6,290 nucleotides of DNA from Burkholderiales bacterium (GCA_020348765.1 CP070753.1:146983-153272), one strand, 5' to 3'; shown: positions 1-6,290, counted from the stretch's first letter. Numbers and translations are program-made. The notes: generated by a model from the letters alone, not told the origin.

Positions 1-2021
1 ACCGCGAGGCCGAAGCCGACCTGCTGGAACATCACCAGCTCGCCGGCCGCGAACCCGGCGAAGATTGCCACCATGATCAGCGCCGCGCCCGTGATGATGC
101 CGGCGGTGGTTCGCAGCCCGTCGGCGACCGCGACCGCATTCGAGCCGGTCGCCACGTAGCGTTCTCGAATGCGCGCGAGCAGCAGCACGTGGTAGTCCAT
201 CGACAGGCCGTAGAGCACCACGAACAGGAACAGCGGGATCCAGGCCTCGATCCGGTCGATGCGGGTGAAGCCGAAAAACGACGCCCCGACGCCGTCCTGG
301 AACACCAGCACCACCAGCCCGCAGGCGGCGCCCACCGACAGCAGGTTCATCAGGATCGCCTTGAGCGGCACCACGATCGAGCGGAAGGCGACGGTGAGCA
401 GCACGAAGCTCAGGCCGAGCACGAAAGCCACCACCACGGGCGTGTAGCGCGCGGTCAGACCAAAGAAGTCGAGGTAGCCGGCCGCGTTGCCGCCGACGAG
501 CGCCGTGGCGCGGCTTCCGGCGAACGCCTCGGGCACGTGGCGCGTGCGCAGACGTTCGATCGCTGACTGGGTTGCCGGGTCCTCGGCTTCACCGCGCATC
601 GGCACGACGAGGACGGTGGCGGTGCCGCCGGCGGCCGACCTGAGCCGCGCGTCGGAGGCAAAGAACGCGGCGTCGTTCCCAAGCGCGCCACGCAGCCGGT
701 CTATCGCGGCCGCGACGCTGGGCTCGCTCGGGTCGCCTTCGATCCACACCACGGCCTCCGAGATCACGCCGATCGGGAAGTCGCGTTGCAGCCGCTGGAA
801 GGCCTGCTTGGTGCCGACCGTGTCCGGCAGCGTCTCGATCCCGGCAAAGCCGATGTTCATGCGCAGTGCCGGCAACGCCGCCGCCACCAGTAGCGCGGTG
901 CTGACGATCAGACTCGCCACCGGCCGGCGCGTCACGACCTGCGCGATGCGCGCCCAACCGCGCCCGCCGCCGCCGCGGGGCGCGAACGGTAGCCGAAGCG
1001 AATCCAGCCGGTCGCCGAGCAGGGCGACGATCGCCGGCAGCAGCGTCGCGCAGGCGAGCATCGCGACCAGCACCACGAGTACCGCGCCGGCCGCGATGCT
1101 GCGGAACACGTTGGTCGGCACGAGCAGCAGCCCGAGAAGCGCGAGCACCACGGTCGCGCCACTGAACATGACTGCGCGGCCCGCGGAGCGTGCGGTCTCG
1201 GCGATGGCCGCCTGCAGCGCGTGGCCGGCTTGCCGCTCCTCGCGCAGTCGCGCGAGGAAGAACAGCGAGTAGTCGATTCCGACCGCGAGCCCCATCATGA
1301 CGATCATGTTCGTTGCGACGAAGTACGCCTGGATCTGCGTGCCGGCAAGCTCGAGCAGTGCGAGAGCGACCGCGATCGAAGCGGCCGCGAGCACGAGCGG
1401 CACGAGCGCGGCCACCACGGTCGAGAATGCGACCAGAAGCACGACCAGGGCGGCAGGAACGCCGATGCGCAGCTCGGCGCGCATGTCGGCTTCGGCCAGC
1501 GACTTGAACGCCTGCCCGACGCTCGCGCGGCCGACCGGGTGCGCTTCGATGCGCGGATCGTTCGATGCCGCGCGTACGGCTGCCTGCACGCGGTCGATGT
1601 CGCGCTGGGGCTGGTGCAGGATCAGCGGTATCAGCGTCGAACGTCGATCGGCGGACACCAGCGCCGGGTCGCCGGTCAGGTACCAGCTCGTGCCGCCGGC
1701 CAGCACCTGCCCGCCGAGCTCGAACAGGCGCTGGCCGATGGCCTCGACCTGCGCGCGGAACTCGGGGTCGTCGACCGTCAGCACGGCCGAGCGCACGACG
1801 ACGATTTCGTTCGGCCGGTCCGGCACGAGGCGCTGCGGGAAATGGCGCCGGAGCAAGGCCTCGACGCGTACCGACTCCGAGCCGTCCTGGCGCTGCACGG
1901 TGGTGGTGAACGCGGTGTCCGCGAAGCGCGCGATGAGCAGCGCGGCGACGAGCAGTGCCGCTAGCCAGCCGAGCAGCACAGCGGCTGGGTGGCGGGCCGA
2001 GAACCGGGTCAGCGCCTGCAT
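1..2021 (-). CDS. MMPL family (RND superfamily) membrane transporter, 3' end cut by the window edge
   Basis: The minus-strand frame opening at the ATG at 2021-2019 (MQALTRFSARHPAAVLLGWL) stays open to base 1, giving 673 visible residues and no stop. MMPL proteins are proton-driven inner-membrane exporters, often of lipids or glycolipids. A first membrane helix (about 13-33) is followed by an extracytoplasmic loop (about 34-185). A helix bundle then carries VGIDYSLFFLARLREER (D250, Y251). A second extracytoplasmic loop (roughly 405-530) precedes a second bundle with GLSMDYHVLLLARIRERY (D609, Y610). The two Asp-Tyr pairs match the proton-relay pairs known in mycobacterial MmpL3, and the duplicated layout is the family hallmark. 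At 673+ residues only the last helix or two and the tail should be missing. The start is chosen because it gives the expected short N-terminus before helix 1 and no better in-frame start was seen upstream. No clear Shine-Dalgarno precedes it. The substrate is unknown. The gene is divergent from the glycosyltransferase at 2458. Confidence 0.9.
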   Translation of the reverse strand, partial: MQALTRFSARHPAAVLLGWLAALLVAALLIARFADTAFTTTVQRQDGSESVRVEALLRRHFPQRLVPDRPNEIVVVRSAVLTVDDPEFRAQVEAIGQRLFELGGQVLAGGTSWYLTGDPALVSADRRSTLIPLILHQPQRDIDRVQAAVRAASNDPRIEAHPVGRASVGQAFKSLAEADMRAELRIGVPAALVVLLVAFSTVVAALVPLVLAAASIAVALALLELAGTQIQAYFVATNMIVMMGLAVGIDYSLFFLARLREERQAGHALQAAIAETARSAGRAVMFSGATVVLALLGLLLVPTNVFRSIAAGAVLVVLVAMLACATLLPAIVALLGDRLDSLRLPFAPRGGGGRGWARIAQVVTRRPVASLIVSTALLVAAALPALRMNIGFAGIETLPDTVGTKQAFQRLQRDFPIGVISEAVVWIEGDPSEPSVAAAIDRLRGALGNDAAFFASDARLRSAAGGTATVLVVPMRGEAEDPATQSAIERLRTRHVPEAFAGSRATALVGGNAAGYLDFFGLTARYTPVVVAFVLGLSFVLLTVAFRSIVVPLKAILMNLLSVGAACGLVVLVFQDGVGASFFGFTRIDRIEAWIPLFLFVVLYGLSMDYHVLLLARIRERYVATGSNAVAVADGLRTTAGIITGAALIMVAIFAGFAAGELVMFQQVGFGLA

Positions 2022-2457
2022 CGGCGCAACCGGCCCGGCAACGCCGGCGACCCGCGGTACGAAAGCACGGCACGATGTGCGCGGTGCGCGCGAAATGAGC
2101 GTGTTCCGCAGCTATGGACGGATTGGCGCATGCACAGAATCGCCGGGGTTGTGCGGAGGTCCGCGTGGGCTTCGAGCAAGGATACTCTGCGGTGCCTGGA
2201 CTTCAGCCCGGGAACCATCGCGCCCGAGAAACAGGAGTAAACGCCGGGAGAGGCCCGCGATCGCACCTTGGGTTTGGTCGGAGCCTGGCGACTTCGACCC
2301 GGTCCGATGAGCCGATGACCGATGAGCCGATGACCGATGAGCCGATGGCCTGATGAGCCGATGGCCTGATGAGGCGATGGACTTGGCGAGCGCGCGGTGC
2401 GAGTTCAGAATCCGGTATTGCGTCCAGGGCGCGACCGCGATACCGACGAGCATCCTG
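2022..2457. promoter_or_regulatory. 436-bp divergent intergenic region between the MMPL gene and the glycosyltransferase gene
   Basis: Both flanking genes start at the edges of this gap and read outward, so by position it must contain both promoters. I could not identify a convincing -35/-10 pair on either strand. GATACT at 2181-2186 resembles a plus-strand -10 but has no well-spaced -35. The TTGCGT (2418) and GATACC (2439) pair has a spacer of only 15 bp and sits almost on the start codon. Short open frames here, including one at 2114-2353 whose tail simply translates the GATG repeat, have no recognisable protein features and are not called. The one clear structure is the tandem repeat at 2304-2380. 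Confidence 0.6.
2304..2380. repeat. Imperfect tandem array of GATG-containing units (15 bp x3, then 16 bp x2)
   Basis: Three 15-bp units CCGATGAGCCGATGA (2304-2318, 2319-2333 and 2334-2348, the last ending in G) are followed by two 16-bp units of the form CCTGATGAGCCGATGG (2349-2364, and 2365-2380 with one C-to-G change). At finer scale GATG occurs ten times, at 2306, 2314, 2321, 2329, 2336, 2344, 2352, 2360, 2368 and 2376, with spacings of 8, 7, 8, 7, 8, 8, 8, 8 and 8 bp. The array sits 78 bp upstream of the glycosyltransferase start. It could be a slippage-prone simple repeat or a protein-binding array; the sequence does not say which. Confidence 0.9.
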
Positions 2458-3723
2458 ATGAAGATCGCACTTGTCACGCTCGGCACGCGCGGCGATGTTC
2501 AGCCTTACATCGCGTTGGGCAAGGCACTGAAGGCGCGCGGTCACGAGGTCGTCCTGGGTGCACCGGAAGACTCCGGCGCCTGGATCGAAGGTCACGGTCT
2601 GGCCTACCGCTCGATCGGCGTCGACATGCGAGCCTTCGTGCAGTCGCTGGAGGCGCGCAAGGTCATGGCCGGCAACGTGTTGGCGATGGCCCGCATGTGG
2701 CGCGAAACGATCGTGCCGTTGACCCGGCAATCGCTGGACGCGATCTGGGAAGTGGCGCGCGACGCGGAGGTGATCGTCGACCACCCGAAGACCGCCGGCG
2801 CAGCCGACGTGGCCGAGGCCACCGGCGCCACTATCTTCCATGCAGCTCCGTTTCCGATCTTTCCGAGCCGGGCCTTTCCGCTGCTCGTGTTCACAGGGGA
2901 CTACGGCCCGTGGCTCAACCGGCTCAGCTACAAGCTTCTGCGGCCGTCCCGGATGCTCTTTCGGAAAACCGTCAACCAGTGGCGCACCGAGGTGCTGGGG
3001 CTCGGCAAGGCTTCGCCGTTCGGCGGTCGAAACGGTGACGAGGACATCGGAGCCGGGCGTCTGTGCGCCGTGTCGCCGGCGGTCGTCCCGGGCTATCCGG
3101 CGGACGCGTCGGAGCGGATCTGGACCACCGGCTACTGGTTTCTCGACGAAGGCCGGGACTGGCGTCCCGACCCGGCGCTTTCGGCCTTCCTCGCGCGCGG
3201 TGAGCCGCCGGTCTACATCGGGTTCGGCTCCATGACCACTGGCGATCCGGCCCGGCTCGCGCGCACCGTCGTCGAAGGCGTACGCGCCGCCGGGTTGCGC
3301 GCTGTCATCGGGATCGGGTGGGGCGCGATCGGCGAAATCGAGACGCCGGCGACCGTTCACTGCATCGGCGGCGCCCCGTATGACGCACTGTTCAGGCATG
3401 TCTCGGCCGTGGTGCCCCACGGCGGCGCCGGTACCACGGCGGCTGGTCTGCGGGCGGGACTTCCGACGCTGATCTGTCCGCTGGCCTTCGATCAGCGGTT
3501 CTGGGGCCAGCGCGTCCATGCGCTCGGCTGCGGTCCCAGGCCGCGCGCGTTGAAGCGGTTGACTGCAGAACGGTTCGCACGAGCACTCATCGAGCTGACG
3601 CGCACCGATTCCTATCGGGTTCGCGCCGGAGAGCTGGCGGCGGCCATCGCCCGAGAAGACGGGGTCGCGCGAGCCGTCGAGCTGATCGAAACCGCTGCAG
3701 GCGGTGGCGGTACACGCGGATAG
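2458..3723 (+). CDS. GT1-family glycosyltransferase, sterol 3-beta-glucosyltransferase-like (UGT80/Ugt51 type)
   Basis: A complete 421-residue GT-B enzyme expected to move a sugar from a nucleotide-sugar (UDP-glucose in the best-known relatives) to a lipid-like acceptor at the cytoplasmic face of the membrane. The N-terminal half opens with MKIALVTLGTRGDVQPYIALGKAL, the glycosyltransferase-28-type acceptor-domain signature (G9, R11, D13, Q15, P16). The middle has SPAVVP (from residue 206) and TTGYWFLDE (223-231), both typical of sterol-glucosyltransferase-like proteins. The C-terminal donor domain begins around VYIGFGSM (252-259) and contains HGGAGTTAAGLRAGLP (from H321) and DQRFW (D345, Q346), the nucleotide-sugar binding signature. 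The reading frame stays open upstream to 2353, but the family N-terminus starts at MKIAL, so ATG 2458 is chosen; only a weak GAG at 2448-2450 serves as ribosome binding site. There is no signal peptide. The acceptor could be a sterol, hopanoid, carotenoid or other lipid or secondary metabolite. Confidence 0.9.
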   Translation: MKIALVTLGTRGDVQPYIALGKALKARGHEVVLGAPEDSGAWIEGHGLAYRSIGVDMRAFVQSLEARKVMAGNVLAMARMWRETIVPLTRQSLDAIWEVARDAEVIVDHPKTAGAADVAEATGATIFHAAPFPIFPSRAFPLLVFTGDYGPWLNRLSYKLLRPSRMLFRKTVNQWRTEVLGLGKASPFGGRNGDEDIGAGRLCAVSPAVVPGYPADASERIWTTGYWFLDEGRDWRPDPALSAFLARGEPPVYIGFGSMTTGDPARLARTVVEGVRAAGLRAVIGIGWGAIGEIETPATVHCIGGAPYDALFRHVSAVVPHGGAGTTAAGLRAGLPTLICPLAFDQRFWGQRVHALGCGPRPRALKRLTAERFARALIELTRTDSYRVRAGELAAAIAREDGVARAVELIETAAGGGGTRG

Positions 3724-3744
3724 CGCGCGGCGCCTGCGGCGCTA
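3721..3744. terminator. Possible small bidirectional terminator hairpin between convergent genes
   Basis: TAGCGC (3721-3726) is the exact inverse complement of GCGCTA (3739-3744). The outer three bases of each arm are the stop codons of the two convergent genes. An alternative stem inside is GCGCC (3730-3734), loop TGC, GGCGC (3738-3742). No T-run follows on either strand, so this is at best an unusual intrinsic terminator and may be only GC-rich coincidence. Confidence 0.3.
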
Positions 3745-4638
3745 GGCCGCCTCGTGCGCGAAGCTGCTCTCGTCGACCCGCGCCTGTAGCCGCGCCCACC
3801 CCTGGTCGATCTCGGCCTGAAGCACGGCGATCGCCTCGGGCTGCATGTGCGCGTAGCGGCGCTGCAGCGCGAGATAGTCCGACACCGGCCGGGACTTGCT
3901 CGCATGATTGAGCCTGTAGCGCGTGCCGTCCTCCACCTCGTAGAGCGGGAAGGCGCCGGTCTCGACCGCGAAGCGCGATGCACGCAGCCCGCCGTCGTCG
4001 GGCAGCCCCCAGCCGTCCAGGCACGGAACGAGCAGCGTGAGCACGCGCGTGCCGTGCATGCGCTTGGCCTTCTCGACCTTGGCGACCAGGTCCGGCAGAA
4101 AGCCGATCGTCGCGGTGGCCGCGTAGGGCACGCCGTGTGCGGCCATGATCTCGGTCAGGTTCTTCTTGCGCGAGGTCTTTCCAGCCGGCGTGGACCCGGT
4201 GCGCGCGAAGTGCGGGGTAGACGACGACTTCTGCGCCCCGGTGTTCATGTAGCCCTCGTTGTCCAGGCAGACGTAGATGAAGTTCTCGTTGCGTTCGGCT
4301 GCCGAGGACAGGCACTGGAAGCCGATGTCATAGGTGCCGCCGTCGCCGGCGAACACCACCACGTGGGCGTCACGCTTTCCCTGGGCGTCGAGCGCGCGGC
4401 GCAGCCCGGTGGCCGCTGCTGCGCCCGACTCCAGCGACGGCTGGTAGACCGGGATGCGCAGCGAAGACAACGGCTGCGGGCCCGCGATGATGGCCATGCA
4501 CGAGGGCGGCACCACCGCCACCGCGTTGGCACCGATCGTCGCCAGCACGTGGCGCACCGAGAGCGCCTCCACGCAACCCGGGCAGGCCGCGTGACCCGAA
4601 CACAGGATCGGGTTCTCGCACACTTCGAGCTTGATCAT
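3742..4638 (-). CDS. 2-oxoacid:acceptor oxidoreductase beta subunit (pyruvate:ferredoxin oxidoreductase PorB type), thiamine-diphosphate binding
   Basis: A complete 298-residue catalytic subunit that binds thiamine diphosphate and one 4Fe-4S cluster and works with the alpha subunit to convert a 2-oxoacid plus CoA to acyl-CoA, CO2 and reduced acceptor. Cluster ligands expected for the family are present: C19 and C22 in GHAACPGC, C47 in PPSC, and C206 in VPCLDGWG. The thiamine-diphosphate/Mg motif is G98-D99-G100 through D126-N127, in AGDGGTYDIGFQ and CLDNEGYMNTG. KTSRKKNLTEIMAAHGVPY and AVETGAFPLYE are further family blocks. The length is normal. ATG 4638 is chosen because GAGGTG (complement of 4645-4650) lies 6 nt upstream; a GTG at 4647 lies inside that site. 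The gene starts 5 bp after the alpha stop, so the two are surely cotranscribed and probably translationally coupled. The frame stays open far upstream (to 5385), but that part is antisense-frame noise within the alpha gene. The substrate is unassigned. Confidence 0.93.
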   Translation of the reverse strand: MIKLEVCENPILCSGHAACPGCVEALSVRHVLATIGANAVAVVPPSCMAIIAGPQPLSSLRIPVYQPSLESGAAAATGLRRALDAQGKRDAHVVVFAGDGGTYDIGFQCLSSAAERNENFIYVCLDNEGYMNTGAQKSSSTPHFARTGSTPAGKTSRKKNLTEIMAAHGVPYAATATIGFLPDLVAKVEKAKRMHGTRVLTLLVPCLDGWGLPDDGGLRASRFAVETGAFPLYEVEDGTRYRLNHASKSRPVSDYLALQRRYAHMQPEAIAVLQAEIDQGWARLQARVDESSFAHEAA

Positions 4639-4643
4639 TCGAT

Positions 4644-5861
4644 TCACCTCACCCAGATCGACGCGGGGTCGGGCGCGCCGTCGTCGAGCGCGCCCTCGCG
4701 CACGTACTCGGCGATGCGCCGTGGCGAGACGTTCACGCCGCCGACACCGGCGAGCAGGCCGCGAACGCGGGGCGGTCGGCTCAGGCCGTAGAGCGCCGCC
4801 AGCAGCTCCTGGTGCAGCACGCCGCCGTGCCCCGGCGAATAGTTGCGGTCGAGCACGATCACCTCGTCGACCCCGTGCAGTGCGGCACGCAGCGCCTCGA
4901 CCGGCAGCGGCCGGAACAGCCGCACCTTGACCAGGCCGACGTCCAGGCCCGCGTCGCGCATCTGGTCGACCGCTTCGCGCGCCGTTCCGCACATGCTGCC
5001 CATGGTCACGATCACCGTGTCCGCGCCGTCGCAGCGGTAGCGCTCGACCAGCCCCCAGCCACGGCCGGTCAGCTGGCGCCAGGCCCCGTCGGCGGCGAGC
5101 GCCACGTCGAACACCTGCGCCATCGCTTCGCCGATCGCGCGCCGATGGCGGTAGTACATCTCCTGCGAGACCACGTTGCCCCAGGACTCGGGATGTTCGG
5201 GGTCGATCCGGTGCGCAGGTGCGAACTCGGGCAGGTAGGCGTCGACCAGCTGCTGGTCGGGAACGCTGACCGGCTCCAGCGCATGCGACACGTAGAACGC
5301 GTCGTGGTTGATCATCACCGGCAGCATCAGCTTCTCGGCCACGCGAAACGCCTGGATCACGGTGTCCAGCGATTCCTGCGCGCATTCCGAGTAGAACTGC
5401 ACCCAGCCGGTGTCGCGCTGCGCGACGCTGTCGGTCTGGTCGGGCCAGAACGCCCAGGGCGAGGCCACGGTCCGGTTGACGTTGGCCATCACGATCGGGG
5501 CACGGGCGCCGCTGGCATAGTGCAGCAGCTCGTGCATCAGCAGCAGGCCCTGGGACGCGGTGGCGGTGAACACGCGCACGCCGGCGAGCGAGGCCGGGAT
5601 GCAGGCCGCCATCACCGAGTGCTCGGATTCGGGCGTGATGATCTCGGCGTCGAACTCGCCGGCGGCCTGGAACTTCGTCAGTTCCTCGAGAATCGGCGTC
5701 TGCGGCGTGATCGGGTACACCGGCACCACTTTCGGGCGCGCCAGCCGCGCCGCCCAGGCCACGGCCTGGTTGCCGGTCAGCAGCATCGTCGTCGCGCCGG
5801 AGGCGCTCGCGCCGGCCTCAGCGGGCGGCGAACTTCGCGTGCGTGGCTCGACCGTGCTCAT
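4644..5861 (-). CDS. 2-oxoacid:acceptor oxidoreductase alpha subunit (pyruvate:ferredoxin oxidoreductase PorA type)
   Basis: A complete 405-residue subunit that pairs with beta and supplies substrate- and cofactor-contacting residues. After a 25-residue Ser/Ala/Pro-rich leader it has MLLTGNQAVAWAARLARP, VYPITPQT (49-55, T52 being the substrate-contact Thr of the family), ESEHSVM (78-84), TATASQGLLLMHE (99-111), VNR (128-130, R130 corresponding to the carboxylate-binding Arg), and QRDTGWVQFY (148-157). The later part is the C-terminal transketolase-like domain (VIVTMGSMCGTAREAVDQM). It lacks a fused gamma domain, so it resembles the alpha of separate-subunit (four-subunit type) enzymes. ATG 5861 is chosen because GGAGGAA (complement of 5867-5873) lies 5 nt upstream; the internal ATG at 5786 has no such site. 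The start overlaps the upstream gene's stop as ATGA. The frame remains open upstream to 6026, but only as a shadow of the preceding gene. YPITPQT is shared by pyruvate and other oxoacid enzymes, so it does not settle the substrate. Confidence 0.93.
   Translation of the reverse strand: MSTVEPRTRSSPPAEAGASASGATTMLLTGNQAVAWAARLARPKVVPVYPITPQTPILEELTKFQAAGEFDAEIITPESEHSVMAACIPASLAGVRVFTATASQGLLLMHELLHYASGARAPIVMANVNRTVASPWAFWPDQTDSVAQRDTGWVQFYSECAQESLDTVIQAFRVAEKLMLPVMINHDAFYVSHALEPVSVPDQQLVDAYLPEFAPAHRIDPEHPESWGNVVSQEMYYRHRRAIGEAMAQVFDVALAADGAWRQLTGRGWGLVERYRCDGADTVIVTMGSMCGTAREAVDQMRDAGLDVGLVKVRLFRPLPVEALRAALHGVDEVIVLDRNYSPGHGGVLHQELLAALYGLSRPPRVRGLLAGVGGVNVSPRRIAEYVREGALDDGAPDPASIWVR
4645..4650 (-). 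promoter_or_regulatory. Ribosome binding site of the beta subunit, overlapping the alpha stop
   Basis: Read on the minus strand, GAGGTG lies 6 nt before ATG 4638. The alpha subunit's TGA stop (4646-4644) shares its last two matched bases, so ribosomes terminating on alpha sit directly on the beta start signal. This decides for ATG 4638 over GTG 4647. Confidence 0.75.
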
Positions 5862-6290
5862 CGCAGTTCCTCCACCATCTCCATCGAACCGGTCGGGCAC
5901 TCGCGCACGCAGATGCCGCAGCCCTTGCAGTAGTCCGTGAGCACCTGGTAGCCCCCTGGCACGCGCCTGATCGCGAGATCCGGGCAGTACTGGAAGCAGT
6001 TGTCGCAGCGGATGCAGTGGCCGCACGAGAAGCAGCGCGCGGTCTCGGCCAGCGCCTCGTCGAGATCGAAGCCGAGCTGGACCTCGGCGTCGCTGGCGAT
6101 GCGGCGCTCTAGCGCGATGCGCCGCTCCTGCGCGCGCGCGACGTGCGGGTAGTAGTTGGTCGCGATGTTGCCGAGCCCGACGGGCCGGTCGATCTGTGCG
6201 AACAACTCGGCCGAAGGATCCGGGTTCGAGCCGGCGTCGAACGCGGTGCCGGCCTTGCCCTCGAGCGCGGCGCCGGCCTTGCCAGCGACG
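5858..6290 (-). CDS. 4Fe-4S electron-transfer protein, likely C-terminal part of a GltD/DsrL-like oxidoreductase; 5' end beyond the window
   Basis: 143 residues are visible and the frame is open to the right edge, so the true start lies outside. Visible residues 86-102 read CFSCGHCIRCDNCFQYC and 121-131 read CKGCGICVREC, both followed by Pro. This gives two ferredoxin-type CxxCxxCxxxCP motifs for two 4Fe-4S clusters, plus an extra CxxC (C86, C89). The stretch before it (LGFDLDEALAETARCFSCG) matches the link to the ferredoxin tail in GltD-like FAD/NAD(P) oxidoreductases such as DsrL, so I infer that a flavin/NAD(P) module lies upstream. A TTG at 6205 could start a free 115-residue ferredoxin-like delta subunit, but the in-frame codons before it encode an ordered Gly/Ala/Lys repeat with no stop, which favours a longer protein. 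It overlaps the alpha gene by 4 bp (ATGA), so it should be the electron partner of the oxoacid oxidoreductase. Confidence 0.85.
   Translation of the reverse strand, partial: VAGKAGAALEGKAGTAFDAGSNPDPSAELFAQIDRPVGLGNIATNYYPHVARAQERRIALERRIASDAEVQLGFDLDEALAETARCFSCGHCIRCDNCFQYCPDLAIRRVPGGYQVLTDYCKGCGICVRECPTGSMEMVEELR
5867..5873 (-). promoter_or_regulatory. Strong ribosome binding site of the alpha subunit
   Basis: Read on the minus strand, GGAGGAA lies 5 nt before ATG 5861, inside the last codons of the upstream iron-sulfur gene. It is the best Shine-Dalgarno match in the window and decides the alpha start, keeping the 25-residue low-complexity leader. Confidence 0.8.
6248..6283 (-). repeat. 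Direct 12-bp repeat encoding a Gly-Lys-Ala-Gly octapeptide repeat
   Basis: GCCGGCCTTGCC occurs at 6248-6259 and again at 6272-6283, a 24-bp period. In the iron-sulfur gene's frame this gives GKAGAALE followed by GKAGTAFD. It looks like a flexible inter-domain linker and may continue beyond the right edge. Confidence 0.7.

Noticed and set aside
589..2073. Long minus-strand open frame starting MPCFRTAG
   Set aside because: It is Arg/Ala-rich frame noise from high GC; the MMPL protein with Asp-Tyr motifs and membrane helices reads in a different frame of the same strand.
2079..2091. GCGCG-GTG-CGCGC hairpin upstream of the MMPL start
   Set aside because: A 5-bp stem made only of G and C is expected by chance at this base composition, and no further structure supports a riboswitch or attenuator.
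487..2310. Long plus-strand open frames (487-1272, 1221-1964, 1297-2310) opposite the MMPL gene
   Set aside because: Their compositions are Ser/Ala/Arg- or His/Arg-rich with no domain, as expected antisense to a GC-rich gene.
2349..2380. CTGATGAG words resembling a hammerhead ribozyme core or an archaeal C/D-box
   Set aside because: No GAAA core strand or flanking helices follow, no paired box D is placed correctly, and the words are simply units of the tandem repeat.
2304..2380. CRISPR-like array
   Set aside because: Units are 15-16 bp, directly adjacent, with no unique spacers and no cas genes.
2353..2457. Upstream in-frame starts for the glycosyltransferase (ATG 2353, ATG 2377)
   Set aside because: They lie inside the tandem repeat, lack ribosome binding sites, and would add residues before the conserved MKIALVTLGTRGD start of the family.
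2203..3519. 438-residue minus-strand open frame opposite the glycosyltransferase
   Set aside because: It has no family motif and lies antisense to a gene with clear GT-B signatures; it also runs through the intergenic repeat.
3847..5933. Long plus-strand open frames (3847-4791 and 4812-5933) opposite the oxoacid oxidoreductase genes
   Set aside because: His/Arg/Asp-rich antisense shadows of genes with complete catalytic motifs.

Overview
This is a GC-rich (about two-thirds G+C by eye) and densely coded bacterial window. It holds five protein genes, two of them cut by the window edges. I see no RNA genes, insertion sequences or CRISPR array. The base composition and the gene families (MMPL exporter, sterol-glucosyltransferase-like GT1 enzyme, multi-subunit 2-oxoacid:acceptor oxidoreductase with an electron-transfer partner) would fit a high-GC proteobacterium. 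That taxonomic guess is weak and is not read directly from any marker.

Left part (1-2021, minus strand): the first 673 residues of an MMPL/RND-superfamily membrane transporter, running off the left edge before its stop codon. From 2022 to 2457 there is a 436-bp gap between this gene and a divergently transcribed one. The gap must hold both genes' promoters. It also carries a striking array of ten GATG words spaced 7 or 8 bp apart (2304-2380).

Centre (2458-3723, plus strand): a complete GT-B glycosyltransferase of the sterol 3-beta-glucosyltransferase-like (UGT80/Ugt51) branch of GT1. It ends 18 bp from the convergent end of the next operon, and the two TAG stops lie in the arms of a small inverted repeat.

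Right part (3742-6290, minus strand): a tightly coupled operon read right to left. It has the C-terminal part of an iron-sulfur protein (two ferredoxin-type 4Fe-4S motifs plus an extra CxxC, resembling the tail of GltD/DsrL-like FAD/NAD(P) oxidoreductases), then the alpha subunit and the thiamine-diphosphate-binding beta subunit of a pyruvate:ferredoxin-oxidoreductase-type enzyme. The first two overlap by ATGA and the last two are 5 bp apart with a strong ribosome binding site. Together they should oxidatively decarboxylate a 2-oxoacid to an acyl-CoA and pass electrons through beta's cluster to the iron-sulfur protein and, if the upstream part is GltD-like, to or from NAD(P). The gamma subunit or domain is not visible and should lie beyond the right edge. 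The substrate (pyruvate, a branched or aromatic 2-oxoacid, or phenylglyoxylate) cannot be decided from the window.

The divergent glycosyltransferase and MMPL genes could form a glycolipid-making and exporting pair, but that is inference from position only.
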